A stretch of DNA of 64,000 nt, taken from contig NZ_JPMI01000005.1 of assembly GCF_000733295.1 (NCBI RefSeq), forward strand, positions 1-64,000, read 5' to 3'. A program made the translations under genes and the position numbers. Under the pieces are notes generated by a model. It did no database searches, was not told the DNA's origin, and was given only the letters and a program-made list of their open reading frames with translations. Below are positions 1 to 10,923 of this stretch, piece by piece (position 1 is the first letter of the stretch; the number at the start of each line of letters is the position of its first letter). Source of the stretch: Archangium violaceum Cb vi76 (GTDB lineage Bacteria; Myxococcota; Myxococcia; Myxococcales; Myxococcaceae).

Positions 1-130
1 CTGCCGCTCGAGGTGTCGCCGAGAGGGACCAGGCGCAGCGATCGTCCGCCGCTCTCCCGGCAGACCTCTCGAGGTGGCTTGGATGGCTCAAGTGGCTGGA
101 ACTCTTGAGGAATCCGCCATGCGGGGTGGT

Positions 131-160
131 TTGACTCGCCGTCCGTGCTCCGTCTAAAGT
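131..160 (+). promoter_or_regulatory. Candidate sigma70-type promoter for the PEGA kinase
   Basis: A TTGACT -35 element at 131-136 is separated by 18 bp from TAAAGT at 155-160. This would give a leader of about 70 nt before the kinase ATG at 240. It was found by eye, with no transcription data. The rest of 1-239 shows no convincing coding frame. Confidence 0.4.
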
Positions 161-239
161 CCCGGGTTCGTCCGGTTTTCCACCCACTGCTCTCCTCCGA
201 GTGGAGCTGTGGCCTTCCGGGTGCGGGCGGATCCACGCA

Positions 240-3053
240 ATGAAGAAGCCGACCTCATTTGGGAAGTACCTCCTCCTCGAGCGCATCAACGTTGGCGGCA
301 TGGCGGAGGTCTTCACGGCCAAGGCCTTCGGCGTCGAGGGATTCGAGCGGATCCTCGCCATCAAGAAGATCCTCCCGACGATGGCCGAGGACGAAGAGTT
401 CATCACGATGTTCATCGACGAAGCGCGGATCAGCGTCGAGCTGAATCACGCCAACGTCGTGCGCATCGACGAGCTCGGTAAGCACGAGGACACCTTCTTC
501 ATCGCCATGGAGTACGTGGCCGGGCGCGATCTGCGCACGCTCCTGGAGCGCTACCGGCGGCGCAAGGAGATCATGCCCACCGCCCAGGCCGTCTTCATCG
601 CCTCGAAGATGTGCGAGGGCCTCGACTACGCGCACCGTAAGAAGGATGCGCGCGGGCAGGACCTGGGCATCATCCACCGCGACGTCTCTCCGCAAAACAT
701 CCTCATCTCGTACGAAGGCGAGGTGAAGATCATCGACTTCGGTATCGCCAAGGCGGCGAACCGGTCGCAGAAGACGCAGGCCGGCATCCTCAAGGGCAAG
801 TTCGGCTACATGAGCCCGGAGCAGGTCCGCGGCCTGCCCATCGATCGCCGCAGCGATGTCTTCGCCGTAGGCGTCATCCTCTACGAGATGCTGACGGGCG
901 AGCGGCTCTTCGTCGGCGAGTCGGACTTCTCCACCCTGGAGAAGGTCCGCAACGCCGACGTTCCCATGCCCCGGCAGTTCAATCCCAACATCCCGGCGGG
1001 CCTCGAGAAGGTCCTGATGAAGGGTCTCGCCCGGGATGTGGAGGAGCGCTACCAGTGGGCGTCGGATCTCCAGGAGGATCTGATGCGCTTCCTCCTGGCC
1101 GGCGACGCCATCTACTCGTCCAAGCACCTCTCGGCCTACATGAAGGAGGCCTTCGCCGAGGACATCGTCCGCGAGGCCGAGAAGATGGAGCGCTACGCCT
1201 CCATCGAGCGACCGGAACAGATCGAGGTCACGGGCGTCACGGGAGAACTGTCCCCCCGCTCGTCACGTCGGCAGCAGTCCCTCCCCGCGATGCCAGTGCC
1301 CGGCCGCTCTCCCACTGCTCCCGCCCAGCCCGCGGTGAGCAGCGGCTATGTGCCTCCCCCGACCGATGAAGAGTTGGCCGAGCTCGATGGAGCGGGAGAC
1401 AAGACGCAGATCTTCGATCCGTCCCTCGTGGCCCCACGGCCGGGTGCCTCCGAGCAGGAGGCTTCTTCGAGCGTGCTGGTCGACGACAGCCTGACGGGTG
1501 AGACGAGCTACCCTCCAGAAGAAGAGACCTCGCCGCCCTCCGCTCGCGGTCGTGGTGGCAGGCAGCAGGTGGTTATCGGCGACGGGGAAGGAGAGGGCTA
1601 CGCGGGGGCGACTGTCGTCGGGCCTGCCCCGACGGCACGTCCAGATTCCGAGCCCGAGGAGTCCAATGCCACCCGTGTCGGCCAGGTTGAATCGGGAAGC
1701 ACCATGCTCAGCCCGATGCCCACCGGCCATCGCAGGCGGCTGACCCGGGAGCAGGAGCGGCAGGACTCCTCTCACGACGAGCCCGAGCAGGACGAGCAGC
1801 ACCTGTCCGAGGAAGCTCAGGACGAGTATGGCGAGCAGCACTCGCCGGGTGAGGTGGACGATCCCCAGGAAGAGGAGACCACCGGCCCTGTCGCCATTCC
1901 GGAGGGGGCCGAGGAGGCCGAAGAGCCCGTTCCCCAGAAGTCGAAGCCCACACCCCCGAAGACGGCTCCTCGTGCTCTCCTGGCTGGCAAGAAACTGCCT
2001 CCCAAGGCCGTCATCGGCATTGCCGCGGGCGCCGTGCTGCTCCTCGTGCTCCTGGGCGTCGTGTTGTTCTCCGGGCCCAACACCGGCAGCGTGATGATTT
2101 CCGTCCAGCCCGCTCAGGGCGCGGAGGTCCGGATCGACGGGCAACTGGTCGCGCAGAACCAGGTCATCGAACTCGTCGAGGGCGTCCACAAGCTGACCGC
2201 CACCGCCCCAGGTCATCTGCCTGTGGCGCAGTCCGTCACCGTCACCAAGGGCCAGCGCGCCGAGGTGTTGCGCGTGACGCTGGAGGCCGAGCCTCCGCCC
2301 GATCAGCCCGAGAAGCCCGCCGCGACTGACACAGAGGTCGCCAGCGCCACGGGGACTGGAACAGGGACCGGCACGGGGACTGGCACCGGGGCGGAGACTC
2401 CGTCCGACTCCCAGACCGAGCCGAGCGCTCCCACCCAGGAGCCAGCCCCGCAGACCGCGTCCGCGACGGGTTCCACTCCGGAGCAGGGGACCGGCACTCC
2501 GCCCGCGGCCGTGGAGCCGCCCAAGCCCGCCACCTTCGAAGCCGTGTTCGTGGGGGATTCCGGCGCGGAGATCGAGGTGGCCGGCAAGCGCGTGGGCAAG
2601 ACGCCCGATGCGAAGCTCGCCAACCTCACCATCGGCAAGACCTACACCTTCACCGTCACGCGCGCCGGCTACAAGCGCTACACCGGCAAGTTCAGCTCCG
2701 AGGGCGAGACGGAGGTGGAGGTCCCCTTCGAGCTCCAGAAGGAAGAGCCCGCCCCCGAGCGCACCGAGCGTCCTGTCGCCAAGCAGCCCGCCCCCGAGAA
2801 GACCACCCGTTCTGCTCCCCGCTCCGTGGCCAAGGGCAAGCTCGCTTGCAGCTCCCGTCCCCCCGGTGCCCAGATCTGGGTGGATGGCAAGAACACTGGC
2901 CGTCAGACCCCTGTGGCACTTGGTAATCCGCTGCTCCTGCCGGTGGGCAGCCGCACCGTCGTCTTCAAGCTCGGCGGCAAACAGAGCAAGCCCCAGAAGG
3001 TCACCATCTCCGAGGGGGATGTGGCCAAGCTCATCAACATCCCCCTCGAATAG
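240..3053 (+). CDS. Transmembrane Ser/Thr protein kinase with C-terminal PEGA domains
   Basis: Eukaryotic-like protein kinase of 937 aa that phosphorylates Ser/Thr on unidentified targets. The kinase domain is about residues 9-280: nucleotide loop NVGGMAEV (the first Gly of the usual GxGxxG is Asn), catalytic Lys42 in AIKK, HRD at 146-148 and DFG at 166-168. An acidic Pro/Glu-rich linker follows, then one membrane helix near 590-612. The extracytoplasmic part has three PEGA-like repeats (near 618-680, 765-820 and 868-937) separated by Pro/Thr/Gly-rich linkers, one of them a Gly-Thr repeat. PEGA domains are known from surface-associated proteins, so an envelope-sensing role is inferred. ATG 240 is preferred over GTG 201 because homology begins right after it. 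Confidence 0.93.
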   Translation: MKKPTSFGKYLLLERINVGGMAEVFTAKAFGVEGFERILAIKKILPTMAEDEEFITMFIDEARISVELNHANVVRIDELGKHEDTFFIAMEYVAGRDLRTLLERYRRRKEIMPTAQAVFIASKMCEGLDYAHRKKDARGQDLGIIHRDVSPQNILISYEGEVKIIDFGIAKAANRSQKTQAGILKGKFGYMSPEQVRGLPIDRRSDVFAVGVILYEMLTGERLFVGESDFSTLEKVRNADVPMPRQFNPNIPAGLEKVLMKGLARDVEERYQWASDLQEDLMRFLLAGDAIYSSKHLSAYMKEAFAEDIVREAEKMERYASIERPEQIEVTGVTGELSPRSSRRQQSLPAMPVPGRSPTAPAQPAVSSGYVPPPTDEELAELDGAGDKTQIFDPSLVAPRPGASEQEASSSVLVDDSLTGETSYPPEEETSPPSARGRGGRQQVVIGDGEGEGYAGATVVGPAPTARPDSEPEESNATRVGQVESGSTMLSPMPTGHRRRLTREQERQDSSHDEPEQDEQHLSEEAQDEYGEQHSPGEVDDPQEEETTGPVAIPEGAEEAEEPVPQKSKPTPPKTAPRALLAGKKLPPKAVIGIAAGAVLLLVLLGVVLFSGPNTGSVMISVQPAQGAEVRIDGQLVAQNQVIELVEGVHKLTATAPGHLPVAQSVTVTKGQRAEVLRVTLEAEPPPDQPEKPAATDTEVASATGTGTGTGTGTGTGAETPSDSQTEPSAPTQEPAPQTASATGSTPEQGTGTPPAAVEPPKPATFEAVFVGDSGAEIEVAGKRVGKTPDAKLANLTIGKTYTFTVTRAGYKRYTGKFSSEGETEVEVPFELQKEEPAPERTERPVAKQPAPEKTTRSAPRSVAKGKLACSSRPPGAQIWVDGKNTGRQTPVALGNPLLLPVGSRTVVFKLGGKQSKPQKVTISEGDVAKLINIPLE
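2341..2396 (+). repeat. In-gene simple repeat encoding Gly-Thr dipeptides
   Basis: A degenerate six-base unit (GGNACN) repeats about seven times inside the PEGA kinase and encodes alternating Gly-Thr in an extracytoplasmic linker between PEGA domains. Copy number could vary by slippage without breaking the frame. Confidence 0.6.
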
Positions 3054-3151
3054 TCACGCACTGGTTGCCCTCTTTCCATTGTTGGGTAAAGAGGGACCTC
3101 CATCCGGGTGCCCGCTTTCCGGGCCCTGGTTCCCTTTCAAGGTGGATCGCC

Positions 3152-4525
3152 ATGACGACGACGCCCATCCGCGGTAAGCCCGCCTCGGCCGGACCCGCGC
3201 AGCAGCCCTTCTCCTATCCGCTCCGCCGTGAGTTCGTGGAGCCCGACTGGCGCCGTCTCCCCGGCTACAAGGACGTCTCCCAGGCCGAGTGGGAGAGCTC
3301 CGTCTGGCAGCGCAAGCACACCGTCAAGAACCTCAAGGAGCTCAAGGCCGCCCTCGGCCACTTGCTGCCGGATGATCTCCTGGCCAGCATGGAGCGCGAC
3401 CAGCAGGAGCGGGCGACGATGTCCATCCTCGTCCCGCCCCAGATGCTCAACACCATGGACGAGACGGACCTGTGGAACGACCCGGTCCGCCGTTACATGC
3501 TGCCCGCCTTCGACGACCGCCACCCCGAGTGGCCCAATCACCCCAAGGCCAGCCGCGACAGCCTCCACGAGGCCGATATGTGGGCCGTGGAAGGTCTCAC
3601 CCACCGCTACCCCACCAAGGTGCTGGCGGAGATGCTCCCCACCTGCCCCCAGTACTGCGGCCACTGCACCCGCATGGATCTCGTGGGCAATGACGTCCCC
3701 CAGGTCCAGAAGCACCGCTTCAATCTCGGCCAGAAAGAGCGCTACGAGCAGATGCTCGACTACCTGCGCCGGACGCCCACCGTCCGCGATGTGGTCGTCA
3801 GCGGCGGTGACATCGCCAACCTCCCCATCCAGTCCCTCGAGCCCTTCGTCAGCGCCCTGCTCGACATCCCCAACATCCGCGACATCCGCCTGGCCTCCAA
3901 GGGCCTCATGGCCATCCCCCAGCACTTCCTCCAGGACTCCGTCCTCCAGGGGATGGAGCGGCTCGCCAAGAAGGCCAACGAGCGCGGCGTGGACCTCGCG
4001 CTCCACACCCACGTCAACAACGCCCGCCAGCTCACCCCCCTCGTGGGCAAGGCCGTTCGCAAGCTGCTCGACATGGGCTTCCGCGACGTGCGCAACCAGG
4101 GCGTCCTCCTGCGCGGCGTCAACAGCACCCCCAAGGATCTCCTCGAGCTGTGCTTCACCCTGCTCGATCACGCGAAGATCCTCCCGTACTACTTCTACAT
4201 GTGCGACATGATCCCCAACTCGGAGCACTGGCGGCTCAGCGTGGCCGAGGCCCAGCAGCTCCAGCACGACATCATGGGGTACATGCCCGGCTTCGCCACC
4301 CCGCGCATCGTCTGCGACGTGCCCTTCGTCGGGAAGCGGTGGATCCACCAGGTCGCCGAGTACGACAAGGAGCGCGGCATCTCCTACTGGACCAAGAACT
4401 ACCGTACCGGCATCGAGGGCAACGACCCCGATGCCCTCTCGCGCAAGTACGAGTACTTCGATCCGATCTACACGCTGCCCGAGTCCGGTCAGCAGTGGTG
4501 GCGTGAGCAGGCCAAGGCGGCGTGA
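3152..4525 (+). CDS. KamA-family radical SAM aminomutase, divergent paralogue
   Basis: Radical SAM protein of 457 aa related to lysine 2,3-aminomutases. The CxxxCxxC cluster motif is CPQYCGHC, followed by TRMD rather than the TRRR of classical enzymes, and the SAM-contacting VSGGD motif is present. Near the C-terminus the PLP-lysine region reads VPFVGK instead of the Gly-rich PGGGGK of true lysine 2,3-aminomutases, so the substrate may not be lysine. ATG 3152 is chosen because upstream in-frame residues look non-coding. Its stop overlaps the start of the second KamA-type gene (TGATG), implying coupled translation. Family assignment is firm; substrate is unknown. Confidence 0.88.
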   Translation: MTTTPIRGKPASAGPAQQPFSYPLRREFVEPDWRRLPGYKDVSQAEWESSVWQRKHTVKNLKELKAALGHLLPDDLLASMERDQQERATMSILVPPQMLNTMDETDLWNDPVRRYMLPAFDDRHPEWPNHPKASRDSLHEADMWAVEGLTHRYPTKVLAEMLPTCPQYCGHCTRMDLVGNDVPQVQKHRFNLGQKERYEQMLDYLRRTPTVRDVVVSGGDIANLPIQSLEPFVSALLDIPNIRDIRLASKGLMAIPQHFLQDSVLQGMERLAKKANERGVDLALHTHVNNARQLTPLVGKAVRKLLDMGFRDVRNQGVLLRGVNSTPKDLLELCFTLLDHAKILPYYFYMCDMIPNSEHWRLSVAEAQQLQHDIMGYMPGFATPRIVCDVPFVGKRWIHQVAEYDKERGISYWTKNYRTGIEGNDPDALSRKYEYFDPIYTLPESGQQWWREQAKAA

Positions 4526-5736
4526 TGCTCCCCCCACCGCCGCCCTCCAAGGGCGCCCCCGTGCGTCCGGCCTCCGAGGCCGGGCGCCGCTCCCTCTTTC
4601 CCGACGCCACCGACGCCGAGTGGTCCGATTGGCGCTGGCATCAGCGCCACGCCGTGCGCAACCTCGCGCAGCTGGAGAAGTACGTCTCCCTCACCCCCGA
4701 CGAGCGCGCCGGCGTGCAGGAGACCTCCGAGCTGTTCCGCATCGGCATCAGCCCGTACTACCTGTCCCTCATCGACCGCGACCATCCGTTCTGCCCCATC
4801 CGGATGCAGTCCATCCCCGTTCGCGCCGAGGCCCGCATCCGCCCCGGTGAGCTCGAGGACCCCCTCGGTGAGGACAAGACCCGGCCCGAGGAGGCCATCG
4901 TCCACAAGTACCCGGACCGCGTCCTCTTCCTCGCGCTCGACACCTGCTCCGTCTACTGCCGCCACTGCACCCGCCGCCGCATCACCAAGGGCGGCGAGGC
5001 CGAGCTCACCAAGGAGCAGATGCGCCGCGGCCTCGAGTACATCCGCAACCACCCCGAGGTGCGCGATGTCCTCATCTCCGGCGGAGATCCGTTCCTCCTC
5101 TCCGAGGAGCGGCTGGAGGCACTGCTCGCCCCCCTCCACGAGATTCCCCACGTGGAGATGGTGCGCATTGGCACCCGCGTGCCCGTGTGCCTGCCCATGC
5201 GCGTCACCGACTCGCTGGCCCGGCTCCTGCGCCGCTACGCCCCCGTCTACGTCGTCACCCACTTCAACCACCCGAAGGAAGTGACCCCCGAGGCCCGTGA
5301 GGCCTGCGAGCGGCTCGTGGACCACGGCGTCCCCGTGGAGAACCAGGCCGTCCTCATGCGCCAGCTCAACTCGGATGCCCGCATCATCCGCGAGCTCTCC
5401 CACGCCCTGCTGCGCATCCGCGTCCGCCCCTACTACCTCCACCAGATGGATGTGGCCCAGGGCTGCGAGCACCTGCGCACCCCCATCTCCAAGGGCATGG
5501 AGATCCTCCAGCAGCTGCGCGGCCACACCACCGGGCTCGCCGTTCCCCACCTCGCCGTGGACCTCCCCGGCGGCGGGGGCAAGGTGACCCTCCAGCCCGA
5601 CTACGTGCTGGAGCGCGGCGAGCACGAGACCGTCTTCCGCAACTACAAGGGCGAGCGCTACCTCTACCCCGAGCCCGAGCAGACCGACTGCTCCTGCCCC
5701 TACGACTCCGTCTGGCAGGCCCGGCGCTGGGGGTAG
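4525..5736 (+). CDS. kamA: Lysine 2,3-aminomutase
   Basis: Predicted to interconvert L-lysine and beta-lysine using a [4Fe-4S] cluster, SAM and PLP (403 aa). It has the family hallmarks: CSVYCRHC plus TRRR for the cluster, LISGGDP for SAM, THFNHP, and DLPGGGGK carrying the PLP lysine. It retains the N-terminal WxDWRWQ-like region and C-terminal extension that the short EF-P-modifying EpmB enzymes lack, so EpmB is less likely. ATG 4525 overlaps the TGA of the upstream paralogue; GTG 4522 is an alternative. No beta-lysine acetyltransferase (ablB) lies beside it, so an osmolyte role is not supported by context. Confidence 0.88.
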   Translation: MLPPPPPSKGAPVRPASEAGRRSLFPDATDAEWSDWRWHQRHAVRNLAQLEKYVSLTPDERAGVQETSELFRIGISPYYLSLIDRDHPFCPIRMQSIPVRAEARIRPGELEDPLGEDKTRPEEAIVHKYPDRVLFLALDTCSVYCRHCTRRRITKGGEAELTKEQMRRGLEYIRNHPEVRDVLISGGDPFLLSEERLEALLAPLHEIPHVEMVRIGTRVPVCLPMRVTDSLARLLRRYAPVYVVTHFNHPKEVTPEAREACERLVDHGVPVENQAVLMRQLNSDARIIRELSHALLRIRVRPYYLHQMDVAQGCEHLRTPISKGMEILQQLRGHTTGLAVPHLAVDLPGGGGKVTLQPDYVLERGEHETVFRNYKGERYLYPEPEQTDCSCPYDSVWQARRWG

Positions 5737-5746
5737 GGCAGGGCGC

Positions 5747-6247
5747 TCACTCCGCCACGGCCGGAGTTTCCTCTCCCGCCGGCAGGCCGTGTTCCACCAC
5801 CGGCGGTGCTCCCTCCTGCTCTTCCATCATCACCGGGTTGTCCTCGTTGAACCCCTCCTGGAGCTGAATCTCCCCGGGCTCCTTGCCCTGGGGGGAGCTG
5901 GCCGACGCCGCGGCCTTCTCCTCCAGCGCCTTCTCCGCCGCCGCGACCTGCTCGTTCTGCTTCGGGCCCATCCGCGCCGACTGGCGCGCGTAGTCCTTCG
6001 GCGAGACGCCGTGCTCGTCCATCACCTTCTGCACCGCCTCCTGCTGCTCACGGATCATCTCCCGGCGCTCGGAGTTGCTCATCTCGGAGGACTTCTTGTT
6101 CCCGTGCGCCGCGTTCACCTTGTCCACCGCCGCCTTCTCGGCTCGGCGGATGCGCGCCATCTGCTCGGGCGTGAGATCCCCCGCCAACGCGAGGTTCGGT
6201 GTCATGAGCCAGGTCGACAGCAACAGCACGGACAGACGGCGGGACAT
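5747..6247 (-). CDS. Secreted or periplasmic hypothetical protein, Ala/Glu-rich
   Basis: No recognised family; 166 aa. A signal peptide (two Arg, hydrophobic core, ALA cleavage site near residue 22) precedes a charged, probably helical region with many Lys, Glu and Gln, and an acidic Pro/Glu-rich tail. ATG 6247 is supported by an AGGAG ribosome site 7 nt upstream; the longer frame to 6331 is unsupported. It converges on the lysine aminomutase gene with 10 bp between the stops. Confidence 0.75.
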   Translation of the reverse strand: MSRRLSVLLLSTWLMTPNLALAGDLTPEQMARIRRAEKAAVDKVNAAHGNKKSSEMSNSERREMIREQQEAVQKVMDEHGVSPKDYARQSARMGPKQNEQVAAAEKALEEKAAASASSPQGKEPGEIQLQEGFNEDNPVMMEEQEGAPPVVEHGLPAGEETPAVAE

Positions 6248-6334
6248 GGGCACTCCTGGATGGGCCCTTCCATCGTATGGGAGGTCCGGGGTCCGCGGGT
6301 AATCCGGTGGGGCACTGGGAGTCGAGTCCACGGG

Positions 6335-6388
6335 GGTGAACCCGGGAGACGGATACCCTCACCCCGACCCTCTCCCGGAGGGCGAGGG
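6335..6388 (+). repeat. REP-like palindromic repeat, copy 1
   Basis: Contains the window-wide block GATACCCTCACCCCG followed by the palindromic core CCCTCTCCCGGAGGGCGAGGG, preceded by GGTGAACCCGGG. It lies between two minus-strand genes, just past the stop of the small lipoprotein at 6440. Confidence 0.75.
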
Positions 6389-6439
6389 AGGAGTTGGCGC
6401 AGTGGGTTGGCGTTGGCGTGGTGGGGTGGGGGTTGTGCT

Positions 6440-6763
6440 TTAGCGGTTCCGGCAGCGCGTGCAGTTGTCCGTCTTCTCCGCGCAGGACTCCCTCGCCCTC
6501 GCGCATCGGGGCGGCAGATCCGTTCGGTCCGGATGGCGGGACACCACCCCGCACAGGCCCTCCGCTACGTCACACGTCTGCGTGGCCAGGGTGCATTGGT
6601 CCGCACAGGACAGCTCTCCCGCCGCTCCCCGGGCCCGCAGCTCCTCGAGCCTCGCTTCGTAGGTGGTCAGCTGATCATCGTCCGAGCCGGCTACCCGGGT
6701 GTCCACCTGCTTGGGACAACCCATGAGCGCCAGTGTGAGCAGGGCAAGGTTCGCGATGCGCAT
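6440..6763 (-). CDS. Small cysteine-rich lipoprotein
   Basis: Lipoprotein of 107 aa with lipobox LALMGC and lipidation Cys at residue 16. The mature part has about eight further Cys in CxxxC-like spacing, suggesting disulfide-bonded or metal-binding structure outside the cytoplasm. A GGGAGGGGG Shine-Dalgarno run precedes the ATG. No family was recognised. The same Cys-rich small-lipoprotein style recurs at 18183-18506 and 53104-53406. Confidence 0.72.
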   Translation of the reverse strand: MRIANLALLTLALMGCPKQVDTRVAGSDDDQLTTYEARLEELRARGAAGELSCADQCTLATQTCDVAEGLCGVVSRHPDRTDLPPRCARARESCAEKTDNCTRCRNR

Positions 6764-6803
6764 CCCCCTCCCTTATGCCCCACCACCCCCTCCGTCCAGG
6801 GTC

Positions 6804-7364
6804 TCAGCGCTCCATGGACCGCGGTTGGACACGCCGCTCCGGCGTCTCCTCGGAGCGGTTGCAGTACAGGAACGCCGTCAGCACCAGCAGCGCCGCCACC
6901 GCCAGCTTCCTCAGCCACTCCTCCCGTTGTCCCTTCTGTGACTCCTCCTGCTCGCGCTCGGCCGCCTCGAGCGCCGCCGCGACCTCCCTCCCCAACGCCC
7001 CCAGCCTCCGGCACAGCGCCACCGTCCCCGCCAGCGCCCCAGGCACCGCCGCCGTCTCTCGCTCCAGCGCCTCGGCCAGCGCTCGCGCCCAGACGTCCTC
7101 CTCCACGTCGTTCTCCGGCTCCCGGCAAGGCAGGGCCGCCTCCCGGGTCAGCGCCAGCCCCGCCCGGAGCAGGTGCACGCAGAAGGCCTCCGGCGTGATG
7201 CCGTAGAAGAGCGCGCTCTCCCGCATCGAGCGGTCCTGGACCAGCCGCGTCATGAGGAAGGCTGTCTGGCGATACGGCAGCGCTCTCAACGCCGCGACGA
7301 GCTCGGCGGCCGACAGGTGGGAGACGTCAGGAGGAGGGGACACGGAGGCCTCATTCTCCGTCAT
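6804..7364 (-). CDS. Membrane-tailed protein with sigma-region-4-like helix-turn-helix
   Basis: Protein of 186 aa. Residues about 20-70 follow the pattern of sigma70 region 4: an LVAALRALPYRQ segment, then a helix-turn-helix in which YGITPEAFCVHLLRAG replaces the usual LGISEGTVKSRLHRA. A charged coiled-coil-like stretch precedes one C-terminal membrane helix near residues 150-168. No sigma region 2 is present, so it is not a complete sigma factor. It could be a membrane-sequestered regulator; this is inference. It is divergent from the SpoIID gene with 50 bp between. The start at 7364 is chosen; ATG/GTG at 7397 is possible but would overlap the divergent promoter. Confidence 0.65.
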   Translation of the reverse strand: MTENEASVSPPPDVSHLSAAELVAALRALPYRQTAFLMTRLVQDRSMRESALFYGITPEAFCVHLLRAGLALTREAALPCREPENDVEEDVWARALAEALERETAAVPGALAGTVALCRRLGALGREVAAALEAAEREQEESQKGQREEWLRKLAVAALLVLTAFLYCNRSEETPERRVQPRSMER

Positions 7365-7379
7365 CCGCCGGCCGATTTC

Positions 7380-7407
7380 TTGAGCCACGTGCACCACCCC
7401 CTACACT
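7380..7407 (+). promoter_or_regulatory. Candidate leaderless promoter of the SpoIID-domain gene
   Basis: TTGAGC (7380-7385), a 16 bp spacer and TACACT (7402-7407) lie so close to the gene that transcription would start about at the ATG at 7415. The seven bases between are TGGGGCC. The same arrangement occurs before the TPR gene at 62597. Confidence 0.45.
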
Positions 7408-7414
7408 TGGGGCC

Positions 7415-8521
7415 ATGTTGCGTCCTGTTGCACTCCTCCTGCTCCTGCTCTCGCCCCTCCACGCCCTCGCCGTGGAGACCATGCGCATCGCCATGGGCGA
7501 CTCCCAGGGCCAGGTGCGCGTGAGTGGCAAGGGTCTCTCCTTCGGCTCCGATTCCGAGGACGCCCGCTTCACTCCCCTCGACCAGGACAGCGCTGTCGTG
7601 CGCCGCCGTGGCTCCCGGCTGGAGCTCAATGGCGCTCCCGTCATGGGCACCGCCGTCCGCTTCCGCGCCGGACTGGAGGCCCGCGATGCCGGTGTCCCCG
7701 GCTCCTCGCCCCTCCGCGCCGGTGACATGCAGGTCCGCGGTGATGTCGTGGTGCGCCTCTACAAGGACGGCCTCCAGCTCATCAACGTCATCCCCCTCGA
7801 GGACTACCTCGCCGCCGTGCTCGGCAGCGAGATGCCCGTCTCCTTTCCCCCCGAGGCCCTCAAGGCCCAGGCCGTGGCCGCTCGCACCTACGCCCTCCAG
7901 AAGAAGCTCGAGACCTACGGCAGCCCCTTCCACATGGGCAGCAGCGTGCTCCACCAGGTCTACGGCGGCGTCAATCGCGAGGACCCGCGCTCCCTCGCCG
8001 CCGTCCAGGCCACCCGCGGCGAGGTGATCACCTACGAGCTCGCCCCCATCGAGGCCTACTTCCACGCCTCCTGTGGCGGCCGCACCGAGTCCGGCCAGGA
8101 TGCCCTCCAGCGCAATCTCCCCTACCTGCAGGCCGTGGACTGTCCCTGCGGCAGCCTCCCCGCCAGCCGCTGGAGCGCCACCGTTTCCGACTCGGAGCTG
8201 CGGGCCGCCCTCGGCCAGTCCACCGAGGGCTTCCACGTCACCTCCCGCACCGCCACCGATCGGGTGAACCGGGTGGTTACCTCGGGAGGCCTCTCGCTCG
8301 ATGGGGCGGCGTTCCGGCGCAAGCTCGGCTACACGAAGCTCAAGAGCCTCGAGTTCGACGTGGAGCGCTCCGGCGGCAGCTGGCACTTCACCGGCCGCGG
8401 CTATGGCCACGGCGCCGGCTTCTGCCAGTGGGGCGCCAAGGCGCTCGCCGACGAGGGCCTCACCTACCGCGACATCCTCCTGCACTACTACCCGGGGACC
8501 GAGCTCCAGCAGCTCTACTGA
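7415..8521 (+). CDS. SpoIID/LytB-domain secreted protein
   Basis: Exported 368 aa protein with an N-terminal signal peptide (hydrophobic residues 4-18, cleavage after ALA) and a SpoIID/LytB domain over roughly residues 115-365. It shows the family signatures EDYLAAVLGSEMP, ALKAQAVAARTYA, the SCGGRTES loop and the terminal GYGHGAGFCQWGA. In Bacillus SpoIID is a lytic transglycosylase acting on denuded peptidoglycan, so septal or sporulation-linked wall hydrolysis is plausible. Its stop lies 49 bp before queA. There is no strong ribosome site, consistent with a leaderless mRNA. Confidence 0.87.
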   Translation: MLRPVALLLLLLSPLHALAVETMRIAMGDSQGQVRVSGKGLSFGSDSEDARFTPLDQDSAVVRRRGSRLELNGAPVMGTAVRFRAGLEARDAGVPGSSPLRAGDMQVRGDVVVRLYKDGLQLINVIPLEDYLAAVLGSEMPVSFPPEALKAQAVAARTYALQKKLETYGSPFHMGSSVLHQVYGGVNREDPRSLAAVQATRGEVITYELAPIEAYFHASCGGRTESGQDALQRNLPYLQAVDCPCGSLPASRWSATVSDSELRAALGQSTEGFHVTSRTATDRVNRVVTSGGLSLDGAAFRRKLGYTKLKSLEFDVERSGGSWHFTGRGYGHGAGFCQWGAKALADEGLTYRDILLHYYPGTELQQLY

Positions 8522-8570
8522 CACATCCCGTTTCGTCGGGGCGCCCGGGCTGTTACAAGCGCCTCCTCCC

Positions 8571-10854
<2,284 letters not shown>

Positions 10855-10923
10855 GGGCTCCCGGTACTACCCCGGCGGCCATCCAGACGGCCGGTTCCTG
10901 GGGTCCACCGGGGCCTCTCCAGC

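Noticed and set aside
84-115. Possible sigma54 -24/-12 promoter (TGGCTGGAACTCTTGA) before the first kinase
   Set aside because: The -12 GC is not at the required spacing and the -24 lacks the CAC; the sigma70-type elements at 131-160 fit better.
255-1127. Long minus-strand open frame inside the PEGA kinase
   Set aside because: Antisense shadow of high-GC coding sequence; low-complexity Leu/Arg/Asp composition and no domain.
3137-4537. 466-codon reverse frame opposite the first KamA-type gene
   Set aside because: Third-position GC bias creates such frames; the plus strand has the complete radical SAM motifs.
4525-5736. EpmB-type EF-P lysine aminomutase
   Set aside because: Length and the N- and C-terminal regions match full lysine 2,3-aminomutase; no epmA or efp lies nearby.
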